In this document: positions 1 to 6,923 of the stretch, piece by piece
Layout: every line of letters begins with the position of its first letter
How positions within the stretch are numbered: position 1 is the first letter of the stretch
Assembly: GCA_946405485.1 (NCBI GenBank)
Contig: CAMJHJ010000074.1
Location: 1-10,197, forward strand
Direction of reading: 5' to 3'
Origin: an uncultured Bacteroidales bacterium
Lineage (GTDB): Bacteria > Bacteroidota > Bacteroidia > Bacteroidales > UBA932
Length of the DNA: 10,197 nucleotides
The notes under the pieces: model-generated
Databases searched by the model: none
Seen by the model: only the letters and a program-made list of their open reading frames with translations
What the model was told of the DNA's origin: nothing
Translations under genes and position numbers: made by a program

Positions 1-1502
1 TCCTGCAGGCCTTCGACCATCTTCTCGAAACGCACGGAGCTGCGGCCTTCCGGATAGACCATATAGGTGTCGCCGGCGGCCCAGCTGCGGAAGCGGGCGT
101 CATGCTCCGGATCCAGGGTCCAGCTGTTGAAGGCCCAGCGGAGATAGCCGTCCACTCCTTTCTGCAGGGCGATCAGGGCCAGCCAGCAGGCTTCGGCGGG
201 CTGGGAGGCGATGAAGGTGTTGGGGAAACCTTCGGCGCAGCAGGTGTAGTAGGTCGAGACTTGTCCCGCGGCCCGGCGGCGCTCGATGACGCCCTCCGGC
301 CACTCCGAGCGGAAGGGGAGGCAGAGGTCGTCGATCTCGTCGGCGACGGAGGCGTGGAAGTTGCCCGCCAGGGCGACCCTCATCTCGGGCTCGTATTTGT
401 GGATGACGCTGAGGGCGTTCCGCATGGCTTCCTCGCCCCGCTCGTCCATCGCGATCATCGTCTTGTCGAACCATCCTTTTTCTCGCAGGTGACGGGAGAA
501 ATCCAGGATGAAACTACCCCAGTAGTCCTCGTACTCCGGGGAGTCGGTCGGCGCCAGGACGGTGGTGACGGCGCCCGTAGCCTGATCGAAGTACTCGAAT
601 GCCAACTTCCAGGGAATCAAGGTGTAGCAGTTGATCTGCCGGTCGATGCCCACGCTCATCATAAACTCCACCCACTTGTCGAAAACGGTATAGTCATAGA
701 GCCAGGAACCGTCCGCCCTGCGGATCTTGGTGACCATCGAGCCGAAGGCATCCTCGGTCTGTCCGTTCCAGGGACGGTTCATCAGGGTCGCCGTGATCAC
801 CTTCTGTCCGGCACGGGCCAGGTTCTCCATCACGGGCCTCATCGCTGCGAAATGCTCCGGGCTCCAGAGCCGGACACCCGCAACCCGCGCAAACGTGTAG
901 GGATTCTGCCAGAGGTCGAGGTGGAAAGGACGTTCCGAAGGGGGCGTCAGGGTCCGGGTGCCGACGGTCAGGGTGTAGGGGAGTGTCAGCATCTTGGCAC
1001 CGCTCCGGAGGGTCAGGCTGCCTTTGTAGCGTCCCGGCGTTGCATCGGCAGGCACGTCGATGCTGAGCCAGACGGGTTGGACCGTCCCCGCAGGGATGTC
1101 GATACGCTCATGGCGTCCGATCAGGTCGGCTTCTCGGATGGCTTCCCAGTTGACCGTGTCGCGCTTGCCGCACTGCTGGTAACCTTCGGCCAGTTTGTCG
1201 CCGATGACATAGCTGACGAAGGAGGCCTTCAAGGCGGAGGCGGGCAGGACGACTTTTCCGCAGCGCAGGGCCCCGGCTTCGACGGTCACGCCGGAAAGGG
1301 CTTCCGGACTCCAGACCAGCGCCTGGGCGTTGACCCGTTCGCCGCGCCAGGCGGCAAAGGGGAAGGCCACTTTGTCAAAAGCCGGTTTTTCCGCGGCAGG
1401 GTAGTGGCGGCCGCTGTCGCCCCAGCCGAAGGCGACGGCATTCTTGGCTTGTCCCGTCAGGGGAAGCAGGACAAGCAGGATCAGGGAAAGGATTCTTTTC
1501 AT
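1..1502 (-). CDS. Secreted GH123-like glycoside hydrolase (DUF4091), C-terminus cut by window edge
   Basis: I translated this frame by hand: 500 intact codons from the ATG at 1502-1500, with no stop before the left edge, so the C-terminus is missing. Residues 1-19 (MKRILSLILLVLLPLTGQA) form a type I signal peptide, so the product should be periplasmic or exported. Residues 30-190 look like the beta-rich N-terminal domain. From about residue 195 the sequence resembles the GH123/DUF4091 catalytic domain, with LDLWQNP, an adjacent acidic pair D353-E354 (in AMDERGEE), DGYLRWAFNSW near residue 455, and GRSSVRFEKMVEGLQ at the edge. GH123 enzymes are beta-N-acetylgalactosaminidases that use a neighbouring Asp-Glu pair in substrate-assisted catalysis, and D353-E354 is my candidate. 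The ATG overlaps the stop of the upstream deaminase gene (ATGA), which implies translational coupling. The family is sure; the sugar specificity is not, because many DUF4091 proteins are uncharacterised. Confidence 0.85.
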   Translation of the reverse strand, partial: MKRILSLILLVLLPLTGQAKNAVAFGWGDSGRHYPAAEKPAFDKVAFPFAAWRGERVNAQALVWSPEALSGVTVEAGALRCGKVVLPASALKASFVSYVIGDKLAEGYQQCGKRDTVNWEAIREADLIGRHERIDIPAGTVQPVWLSIDVPADATPGRYKGSLTLRSGAKMLTLPYTLTVGTRTLTPPSERPFHLDLWQNPYTFARVAGVRLWSPEHFAAMRPVMENLARAGQKVITATLMNRPWNGQTEDAFGSMVTKIRRADGSWLYDYTVFDKWVEFMMSVGIDRQINCYTLIPWKLAFEYFDQATGAVTTVLAPTDSPEYEDYWGSFILDFSRHLREKGWFDKTMIAMDERGEEAMRNALSVIHKYEPEMRVALAGNFHASVADEIDDLCLPFRSEWPEGVIERRRAAGQVSTYYTCCAEGFPNTFIASQPAEACWLALIALQKGVDGYLRWAFNSWTLDPEHDARFRSWAAGDTYMVYPEGRSSVRFEKMVEGLQ

Positions 1503-2674
1503 CGTTGGTAAATGATATGACCGTCGCAGACCACGCCCGCGATGCAGGACGAGTCGGCGGAATAGACGAAATTGGAGATGAGATTGTGGCAGGGCTGCAT
1601 CTTGACGTTATCCAGGTCTACCAGGATGCAATCCGCCAGTTTGCCTTCTGCGATGACGCCCGCATCGATGCCGAAAGCCTCCGCGCCGCAGCGGGTCGCC
1701 CAGTCGAAGACCTGCGAGGCCGGCAGCAGTTGCGGGTCGCCCCCGACTTTCGCCAGCAGGGCGGCGAATTTCATCGCCTCGCGCAAGTCCAGGTTGTTGC
1801 TGGAAGAGGCGCCGTCGGTGCCCAGGGTGATGCGGCAGCCCGCCTTGATCAGACGAGCGTAAGGGAAAATGCCGGAGCCCAGTTTCATGTTGGAACAGGG
1901 GCAGTGGGAGATTGTCACCTGCCGCTCGGCGAGCAGGTCGGCCTCCTCGTCGTTGACGTGCACGCAATGGGCGACGACCGTGTTCGGTCCCAGCATCCCC
2001 AGCGAATCCAGGTAGGCTACCGGCCGCATCCCGTGGTCCCGGACGCAATTATCATTCTCCGTACGGGTCTCTGCAAGATGCGTGTGGAGGATCAGGCCGT
2101 TCTCGCGGGCAAACTGTGCCGTCCATCTCAGCAGTTCCGGCCTGACGGTATAGAGCGCATGGGGGGTTACGGCCCACTGGATGCGCCCGCCGGTGGGATC
2201 CTGCCATTCCTTCAAAAAGTCGAATTCCTCCTCCGTCATGGAGAGCGGATGCCCTTCCAGGATGGTCAGGCCGATGCAGGCGCGCAGCCCGCTCTTTTCG
2301 ATTGCGTCTACGGCCTCCCGGATGCCGAAATACATCTCGTTGCAGAACACGGTGCCGGTCTGGACCATCTCCCGGACGGCGATGTCATAGCCCCGGCGGA
2401 TATCCCCGCTGTCGAATCCGGCCTCCTTGGGCCAGACATAATCGTGCAGCCAGGCCTCCAGGGGCGTATCGTCCCCGTAGCCGCGCAGCAAGGTCATCGG
2501 AGCGTGCGTATGCGTGTTGTACAGGCCGGGAAGGAGCGCCTTGCCGCTGCCGTCGAGGACGGTCTCGGCGACGGCACCCTCCGCAGCGTCCAGGCAGGCG
2601 AAACGCTTACCCTCGATAAGGACGTTGCGCCTGGCATCGCCCAGAAGGATATTTTTTATCAGGATGCTACCCAT
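1499..2674 (-). CDS. Amidohydrolase, SAH/MTA deaminase-like (ATZ/TRZ family)
   Basis: A 391-residue, metal-dependent aminohydrolase of the amidohydrolase superfamily. It has no signal peptide, so it is cytosolic. The metal-site signature is complete: H55 and H57 in NTHTH, H199 and E202 in HTHLAET, H236 in VVAHCVH, and D287 in LGTDGASSSNN. H172 (TPHALYTV) and SHCPCSNMKLGSG (from residue 256) are also conserved. This pattern is typical of S-adenosylhomocysteine/5'-methylthioadenosine deaminases (MtaD-like) and relatives acting on guanine, 8-oxoguanine or triazines. Family length is about 380-450, so the gene is full length. It starts 34 bases after the glycosidase gene at 2709-4952 and its TGA overlaps the ATG of the GH123-like gene, so it is the middle gene of a three-gene operon. 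Its place between two exported glycosidases is odd. Exact substrate is uncertain; the family assignment is firm. Confidence 0.9.
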   Translation of the reverse strand: MGSILIKNILLGDARRNVLIEGKRFACLDAAEGAVAETVLDGSGKALLPGLYNTHTHAPMTLLRGYGDDTPLEAWLHDYVWPKEAGFDSGDIRRGYDIAVREMVQTGTVFCNEMYFGIREAVDAIEKSGLRACIGLTILEGHPLSMTEEEFDFLKEWQDPTGGRIQWAVTPHALYTVRPELLRWTAQFARENGLILHTHLAETRTENDNCVRDHGMRPVAYLDSLGMLGPNTVVAHCVHVNDEEADLLAERQVTISHCPCSNMKLGSGIFPYARLIKAGCRITLGTDGASSSNNLDLREAMKFAALLAKVGGDPQLLPASQVFDWATRCGAEAFGIDAGVIAEGKLADCILVDLDNVKMQPCHNLISNFVYSADSSCIAGVVCDGHIIYQR

Positions 2675-2708
2675 GCGTATCGGAATGAAATCTTTCGCAA
2701 GATACGGA

Positions 2709-4952
2709 TTATTCTGCTAATTTCAGCCGGATTTTATGCTTTCCCTGACCCAGTGTGAGCTCCTGCGCACTGCAGGGAGTACGGTCGATGGAAGCCTTGG
2801 TGAAAGCCCAGGGGATAATGACGGCAGCCGTCGTTCCTTCCGGTACATCCAGGCACCAGACGATGCGGCCCCGTTTCTTACGCAGCGACATCTTCACCGT
2901 GCCGGCGACAGTCGGGAAATCCAGTTCACAACGGTCGAAGATGACCGGGTCCGGACAGGCCGCAAAACGCTTCCAGCCTGCTTCCAGCGGGTAGAGGCCA
3001 AACATCTTCGTCGGCAGGACGGCCAGCGGGGCGCCCGTCCAGGCATGGTTGACCGAGCCGCAGCGCCAGTCTTTGACGCCGACCTCCCAACTCTCGAACA
3101 GGGTGTCGTAATCGGGATGGTTGACCATGAAGTCGTAGCGCCGGCTGGCGCGTTCCAGCGCATAGTCGCCATGTCCCATCTCGAAGAGGGCTTCCATGAC
3201 GTATTTCTCCATGAAGCAGCTGGCGTGCTCTTCTTTCTTGAAAACCTCGAGAAGGGCGTCAAATTTGTCCGGTCCGGCCACGCCGCCCAGGACGGCGAGG
3301 GCCTGGACGCGGTCGTCCGTTTCCTCCTCATAGGCAGGATGGCGGTAGCCCGCGCCGGTCCAGCAGACATCGTTGAGGGCCTTGCGCACGCCGTCCAGAC
3401 GCTCTTCCCAGCGTGTTGCGTCCTCAGGCTGATCCAGAAGCCGGGCCAGCCGGATGGCGCCGTCCAGAGCGATGCAGTACCAGGTCGTCTGGAGCAGGTG
3501 CATGTCGCGGTTGTCGCCCCAGTCGCCCCAGTTCCAGCCTGCGGTGCGGTATTCCGTGAGGCCGTCGGGACCGATCGTGTAGCAGTCGAGGTATTTCCGG
3601 ACGGCGGGGTAGCAGTGCTCGACCGTCTCCCGGTCGCCGGTATTCATATAATAGCTCCAGAGACCGTAGCGGCTGACGGCGGCCAGGGACTGCACCGGCA
3701 GTTCCTTGATCCAGTTGCCGGCGGGGACGGGGGCATACAGGCTGCCGTCCGCCTTCTGCCAGTCGCAGAGTTCCCGGATACCCTTGCGGACCAGGGCGTG
3801 CAGGGAGGTGGAATAGGTGTAGAAGCATTCGTTCAGGATCACGACGATGTCACCCCACCACTGCGCGCGCTCACGCTCCGGACAGTCGAAGAAGGTGTCG
3901 CGGGCGTTGACGTAGATCGTGCGCAAGCCTTTCTCCCAGAAGCGGTTGTAGAAGGGGTCGCTGCAGGAGAAATGCCCTTCCGGCCAGGTGTCGTAGCCGG
4001 TCTCGCGGTATTTCAGGCCGGTGACGGTGGCGCCGTGCTCGACGGTCAGGATGAGCTTGAGGCCGTTGAGCCATCCCAGGGATTCGTAGGTCTGGGCTCC
4101 GGCGCGGGTGATGTATTCGGCGCGGAGGTTCTCCGTGCTGCCGATGAAGGCATGGTCGGTCTCGATGAGGATGCGGTGTCCGCCCTGCTCGTCCCGGACC
4201 TGGAGGATGGGCGTCATCTGCATATTGTGCGGCAGGCGCGCGATCACGGTGTCGCATGTGGCGCCGCGGCGGGTCTCGAATTTCAACTTCTTGATGCCGA
4301 AGTCTTTCCATTGGGGAATGGGGCGGAGATGCAGGGCGCCGAGGCTGCTTTCCACGGCTTGTGCGGGCGCGAAACCCTCCAAACTGCCGGTCTGCCAGCC
4401 TTCGATGTCCTTGCGGGCGTCAAAGGAGATGCTGGACTCCGGAAGGCGATAATTGGGAGGAGGACACTGGGCGGTGCCGTAGGCAGGATGGATGCGGCAT
4501 AGCCAGCCTTCACTCCCGATACCCGCCGCCGGACAGTCGAAAACCAACTGCGCCCGTCCGCTGTTCTTATGGGAGAAACCCTGCTTGCCGAAGTGCCAGA
4601 GCAGCAATGCGATACGGTTCTCTCCCTTGCACAGGTAGGGAGCCAGGTCCACTTCGTCGAAATAACTGTCGTCGGGATTGGGCCCGCGCTTGAGGGAACC
4701 CTCGAAGACGGCCAGCGTACCGTTGACCCAAAGCCAGTACTTGCTGTCGGCGGCAATCTTCGCGATGGCTTCGGCCGGGACTTCATCAAGCGTGACATCT
4801 TTCCGGAAGGCGATCCACTGGTTGGGCTGTCCGGGCTGTGCTTCGGAGCAAGTCAGTGCAAAGGTTTGCGTCGTGTCAGGAGGGGTGGTCTGGGCACGGA
4901 GCATTCCAGCGGCCAGAATCAGGGCGAGGGTCAGGATCAGTTTTTTCTGCAT
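2709..4952 (-). CDS. Secreted GH78-like alpha-L-rhamnosidase family protein
   Basis: 747 residues. Residues 1-20 (ending GMLRA, then QTTPP) are a type I signal peptide, so the enzyme is exported. Residues 30-225 look like the N-terminal beta-sandwich of rhamnosidases (YWLWVNGTLAVFEGSLKRGP at 72-91), and 226-325 like the central beta domain. Residues about 326-650 form the (alpha/alpha)6 six-hairpin catalytic domain, followed by a short C-terminal beta domain to 747. Candidate catalytic acids are E361 in DCPERERAQWWGD (356-368) and E620 in LFESWE; NHAWTGAP (635-642) is the conserved His-Trp segment. GH78 enzymes release terminal alpha-L-rhamnose from pectin side chains and plant glycosides by inversion. 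The CPxRE motif here differs from the classical GH78 spacing, so a related six-hairpin specificity is possible. It is the first gene of the minus-strand operon, with a promoter box 27 bases upstream of the ATG. Confidence 0.85.
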   Translation of the reverse strand: MQKKLILTLALILAAGMLRAQTTPPDTTQTFALTCSEAQPGQPNQWIAFRKDVTLDEVPAEAIAKIAADSKYWLWVNGTLAVFEGSLKRGPNPDDSYFDEVDLAPYLCKGENRIALLLWHFGKQGFSHKNSGRAQLVFDCPAAGIGSEGWLCRIHPAYGTAQCPPPNYRLPESSISFDARKDIEGWQTGSLEGFAPAQAVESSLGALHLRPIPQWKDFGIKKLKFETRRGATCDTVIARLPHNMQMTPILQVRDEQGGHRILIETDHAFIGSTENLRAEYITRAGAQTYESLGWLNGLKLILTVEHGATVTGLKYRETGYDTWPEGHFSCSDPFYNRFWEKGLRTIYVNARDTFFDCPERERAQWWGDIVVILNECFYTYSTSLHALVRKGIRELCDWQKADGSLYAPVPAGNWIKELPVQSLAAVSRYGLWSYYMNTGDRETVEHCYPAVRKYLDCYTIGPDGLTEYRTAGWNWGDWGDNRDMHLLQTTWYCIALDGAIRLARLLDQPEDATRWEERLDGVRKALNDVCWTGAGYRHPAYEEETDDRVQALAVLGGVAGPDKFDALLEVFKKEEHASCFMEKYVMEALFEMGHGDYALERASRRYDFMVNHPDYDTLFESWEVGVKDWRCGSVNHAWTGAPLAVLPTKMFGLYPLEAGWKRFAACPDPVIFDRCELDFPTVAGTVKMSLRKKRGRIVWCLDVPEGTTAAVIIPWAFTKASIDRTPCSAQELTLGQGKHKIRLKLAE

Positions 4953-4979
4953 GGGAACAAGAATTCGTGTCTATCTAAA

Positions 4980-4987
4980 CAAATATA
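4980..4987 (-). promoter_or_regulatory. Bacteroidetes-type -7 box for the glycosidase operon
   Basis: Read on the minus strand this is TATATTTG, a full match to the Bacteroides -7 consensus TAnnTTTG. It lies 27 bases upstream of the ATG at 4952, giving a leader of about 20 bases. No convincing TTG/TTTG -33 element sits 19-21 bases upstream, so the promoter may be weak or activator-dependent. The transcription start is inferred. Confidence 0.6.
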
Positions 4988-4999
4988 CGAAAAACTACC

Positions 5000-5007
5000 T
5001 ATATTTA
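5000..5007 (+). promoter_or_regulatory. Possible -7 box for the GH43 gene
   Basis: TATATTTA matches the TAnnTTTG consensus except for the last base, and it mirrors the minus-strand box 12 bases away. It ends only 4 bases before the ATG at 5012, which would make the GH43 transcript leaderless or nearly so. No TTG lies at -33. Weak call, kept because no other promoter-like sequence precedes this gene. Confidence 0.3.
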
Positions 5008-5011
5008 GACC

Positions 5012-6064
5012 ATGGATACGCGTAGATTTTTCCTTTTAAGTACCGTCGTCTGGGTGCTGTCTTTTTTCGTCGTTTCATGCGGGAATGCGGTCCCGGGACC
5101 GTCACTTACCTATTCCAATCCGGTTCTTTCAAGCGATTGTCCGGATCCCAGCGTCATTGATGACCGGGATGGGAGCGGTTGGTTCTATGCTTATTCCACC
5201 CGTATCAGACAGGGAGACGGATTTGTCAGGCTGCCGGTTTACCGGTCGAAGGATATGGTGCACTGGGAGTTTGTCGGGGACGGGTTTGCCGGCGGTGAAG
5301 CTCCGGAGTGGAGCCCCGGCGGGGTTCTCTGGGCGCCGGACGTCAACCGCATTGACGGGCGTTATGTCCTTTACTACGCGATGGGGCACTGGGGTGACCA
5401 TGTCCGGAGTGCGAGCGGCGTTGCGGTGAGTGACAGCCCCACCGGACCCTTCCACGACCGTGGGATGATCGTCAGCGCCGACAATACCGGCGTGATGAAT
5501 TCGATCGATCCCGTTTTTTTCGAAGACAGGGGGAAACGCTATCTTTTCTGGGGCAGTTTCGGCAAAGGCAGCGGCATATGGGTCGTGGAGTTGGCTCCTG
5601 ACGGTCTTTCCATTAAAGAGGGTGCCCGACCGGTCCAGATATCGGCCATCAATACCGAAGGCGCCTATGTAGTCAAACGAGGCGGCTGGTATTATGTATT
5701 CGCCTCCCGCGGGTCCTGTTGCAACGGCGCACGCAGCACTTATCATGTGGTAGTCGCCCGTTCCCGAAACATACTGGGCCCCTATACGGATCCTTCGGGC
5801 AAACCGTTCCTGGATGATGATTATCAGTACACGATCCTTTCCTCCTCTAGTCCGGACGCCACTTTCCGTGGTACGGGGCACAATTCAGCCCTGGTCCGGG
5901 ACGATGCCGGGAATGACTGGTTGTATTACCATTCCTACTGGTCGGGCAATGATTACAAGGGCCGTTGCCTCCTGATGGACCGGGTGGAATGGAAAAAGGG
6001 CTGGCCCGTCATCGTCGGAGGCCAGCCTTCGAAGTCTTCGCAAGCGCCGGTAATCCGCCGGTAA
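5012..6064 (+). CDS. GH43 lipoprotein, endo-1,5-alpha-L-arabinanase-like
   Basis: 350 residues. The N-terminus MDTRRFFLLSTVVWVLSFFVVSCGN is a lipoprotein signal with lipobox VVSC and acylated C23, so the enzyme is membrane-anchored, in the periplasm or at the cell surface. The rest is one five-bladed GH43 propeller. The three catalytic acids are visible: D45 (general base, DCPDPSVID), D166 (pKa modulator, SIDPVFF) and E216 (general acid, NTEGAYVVKRGGWYY). LWAPDV (106-111), the ASRGSCCNGARSTYHV segment (231-246) and GTGHNSALV (287-295) favour the endo-arabinanase/arabinosidase branch over xylosidases. Such enzymes cut alpha-1,5-linked arabinan of pectin. It is full length with no accessory domain. 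The ATG is the only possible start that keeps the signal peptide. It is divergent from the rhamnosidase-like gene, and the two would cooperate on rhamnogalacturonan I, though that is inference. Confidence 0.9.
   Translation: MDTRRFFLLSTVVWVLSFFVVSCGNAVPGPSLTYSNPVLSSDCPDPSVIDDRDGSGWFYAYSTRIRQGDGFVRLPVYRSKDMVHWEFVGDGFAGGEAPEWSPGGVLWAPDVNRIDGRYVLYYAMGHWGDHVRSASGVAVSDSPTGPFHDRGMIVSADNTGVMNSIDPVFFEDRGKRYLFWGSFGKGSGIWVVELAPDGLSIKEGARPVQISAINTEGAYVVKRGGWYYVFASRGSCCNGARSTYHVVVARSRNILGPYTDPSGKPFLDDDYQYTILSSSSPDATFRGTGHNSALVRDDAGNDWLYYHSYWSGNDYKGRCLLMDRVEWKKGWPVIVGGQPSKSSQAPVIRR
5999..6027. repeat. Perfect 8-bp inverted repeat near the GH43 3' end
   Basis: GGCTGGCC (5999-6006) and GGCCAGCC (6020-6027) can form an 8-bp GC stem with a 13-base loop, just before the end of the GH43 gene. 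A second small stem, CGAAG-T-CTTCG, follows at 6030-6040. Neither is followed by a T-run, so this is not a standard intrinsic terminator. It could slow or end transcription between the convergent genes, or be chance in GC-rich coding DNA. Confidence 0.35.
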
Positions 6065-6067
6065 ATC
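6045..6067 (+). repeat. Short tandem direct repeat spanning the GH43 stop codon
   Basis: CGCCGGTAATC (6045-6055) is followed directly by CGCCGGTAAATC (6056-6067). The second copy supplies the in-frame TAA of the GH43 gene and reaches into the stop codon of the convergent DjlA-like gene. The first copy is read in another frame as part of the end APVIRR. This may be a small duplication that set the present gene ends. Confidence 0.45.
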
Positions 6068-6863
6068 AACTCATCCCGCGCTGCTTCTTGATCGTCTCGT
6101 AGGCTTCCTGGATCTTGCGGAATTTTTCTTCGGCCGCTTTTTGTACTTCGGGGCCGAGGGTGGAGACTTTGTCCGGGTGGTTCTTCATGGCCATCCGGCG
6201 GTAGGCGCTCTTGACTTCGTCGTCCGTGGCGTTGGGGGAGATCTCCAGGACTTCGTAGGCGGAAGACGCATCCTTGTAAAACATCGCGATGACGGAAGCG
6301 GCGTCGGAGGAGTTGATCCGGATGGCGGAGGCGATGGCCTCGAGGACGGATTTCTCGGAGGCGCTGAAGTCACCGTCGGCAGCGGCCAGCCGTGCCAGAT
6401 AGTCGAAGAGCTGCAGGCGCTGGGAGTAGTTCATGTAGGAAGCGATCTGCGCGCCCACCTCATAGATGTTGACCTGCTTGGTGTTGAGGTCGTTCAGGAT
6501 CGACATCGCCTGGTAGGTGGCGGCTTCGCCGAAGTTGCTGCGCACGAAATTGCGCACGTAGTCAAGCTCGGACTGGAGGGTCTTCCCGTCGGCCCGGATG
6601 ACGGCGGATGAAAGGACGAGGAGACTGACCATGAAGCTGTTGCGCTGCTGCGTGGCCGTGTAGGGGCCGGTCGTGCGCTGATAGCCGCCCCTGTTATATC
6701 CACCCTGGTTGTATCCTCCCTGGCCGGAGGAACCGCCCGGGATCTGGCGTGCCATTTCGATGTAGGACTCTACGGCAGACCCTACAAAATAGCCGATCAA
6801 GGCCCCGATCGGGCCGAAAGTCACCCAGCCGAGCAGGCCGGTTATCCACTTCGTCTTTCCCAT
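6066..6863 (-). CDS. DjlA-like membrane co-chaperone (TerB + J domain)
   Basis: 265 residues. Residues 7-33 form a glycine-rich hydrophobic segment (LLGWVTFGPIGALIGYFVGS), likely membrane-inserted. A Gly-Tyr-Asn repeat linker follows (43-63). Residues about 75-198 are a TerB-like helical domain (VIRADGK at 88-94, AAADGDFSASE at 160-170). Residues 202-262 are a J domain with the essential HPD at 229-231. This N-membrane, TerB, C-terminal J layout matches DjlA-type co-chaperones that recruit and stimulate DnaK at the inner membrane. The Bacteroidota client is unknown. The gene is full length, and its stop lies one base from the convergent GH43 stop. It looks like a housekeeping gene inside the carbohydrate cluster rather than part of it. 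Confidence 0.9.
   Translation of the reverse strand: MGKTKWITGLLGWVTFGPIGALIGYFVGSAVESYIEMARQIPGGSSGQGGYNQGGYNRGGYQRTTGPYTATQQRNSFMVSLLVLSSAVIRADGKTLQSELDYVRNFVRSNFGEAATYQAMSILNDLNTKQVNIYEVGAQIASYMNYSQRLQLFDYLARLAAADGDFSASEKSVLEAIASAIRINSSDAASVIAMFYKDASSAYEVLEISPNATDDEVKSAYRRMAMKNHPDKVSTLGPEVQKAAEEKFRKIQEAYETIKKQRGMS
6675..6719 (-). repeat. Gly-Gly-Tyr pentapeptide repeat in the DjlA-like linker
   Basis: Three successive units GGYNQ, GGYNR and GGYQR (residues 49-63) connect the membrane segment to the TerB domain. The DNA copies are similar but not identical, consistent with an old duplication. Probably a flexible, low-complexity linker whose copy number may vary between strains. Confidence 0.7.
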
Positions 6864-6866
6864 TGC

Positions 6867-6897
6867 TTGACAAAGATAGTGAAAATGTTTATTTTTG
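6867..6897 (+). promoter_or_regulatory. Promoter of the esterase-BNR operon
   Basis: TTG at 6867-6869 and TATTTTTG at 6890-6897 are separated by 20 bases, fitting the Bacteroides primary-sigma pattern (TTTG/TTG, 19-21 bases, TAnnTTTG). A start of transcription near 6902 would leave a leader of about 20 bases before the ATG at 6924. This is the best-formed promoter in the window and supports the chosen esterase start. Confidence 0.65.
6871..6878 (-). promoter_or_regulatory. Possible -7 box for the DjlA-like gene
   Basis: Read on the minus strand this is TATCTTTG, a full match to TAnnTTTG, ending 7 bases before the ATG at 6863. It sits within the spacer of the divergent esterase promoter. No -33 element is found at the right distance, and the transcript would have almost no leader. 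Confidence 0.4.
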
Positions 6898-6923
6898 AGA
6901 CTGAAACAAACGCAAGACGCAAC

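Noticed and set aside
102..1511. Long plus-strand open frame of 469 codons
   Set aside because: It lies opposite the GH123-like gene, whose minus-strand translation has a signal peptide and family motifs. The plus-strand product shows no recognisable domain; GC-rich DNA gives such shadows.
2675..2708. Separate promoter before the amidohydrolase gene
   Set aside because: The nearest sequence, TATCTTGC, is a poor match to TAnnTTTG and has no -33 partner, so the gene is best read from the upstream operon promoter.
1505..2758. Plus-strand open frame of 417 codons
   Set aside because: Antisense to the amidohydrolase gene, which has the full metal-binding motif set.
2736..4502. Plus-strand open frame of 588 codons
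   Set aside because: Antisense shadow of the GH78-like gene, with low-complexity Val/Gly/Ala-rich composition and no domain.
6867..6923. Upstream in-frame start for the esterase
   Set aside because: It would overlap the promoter and put 19 charged residues before a clear signal peptide.
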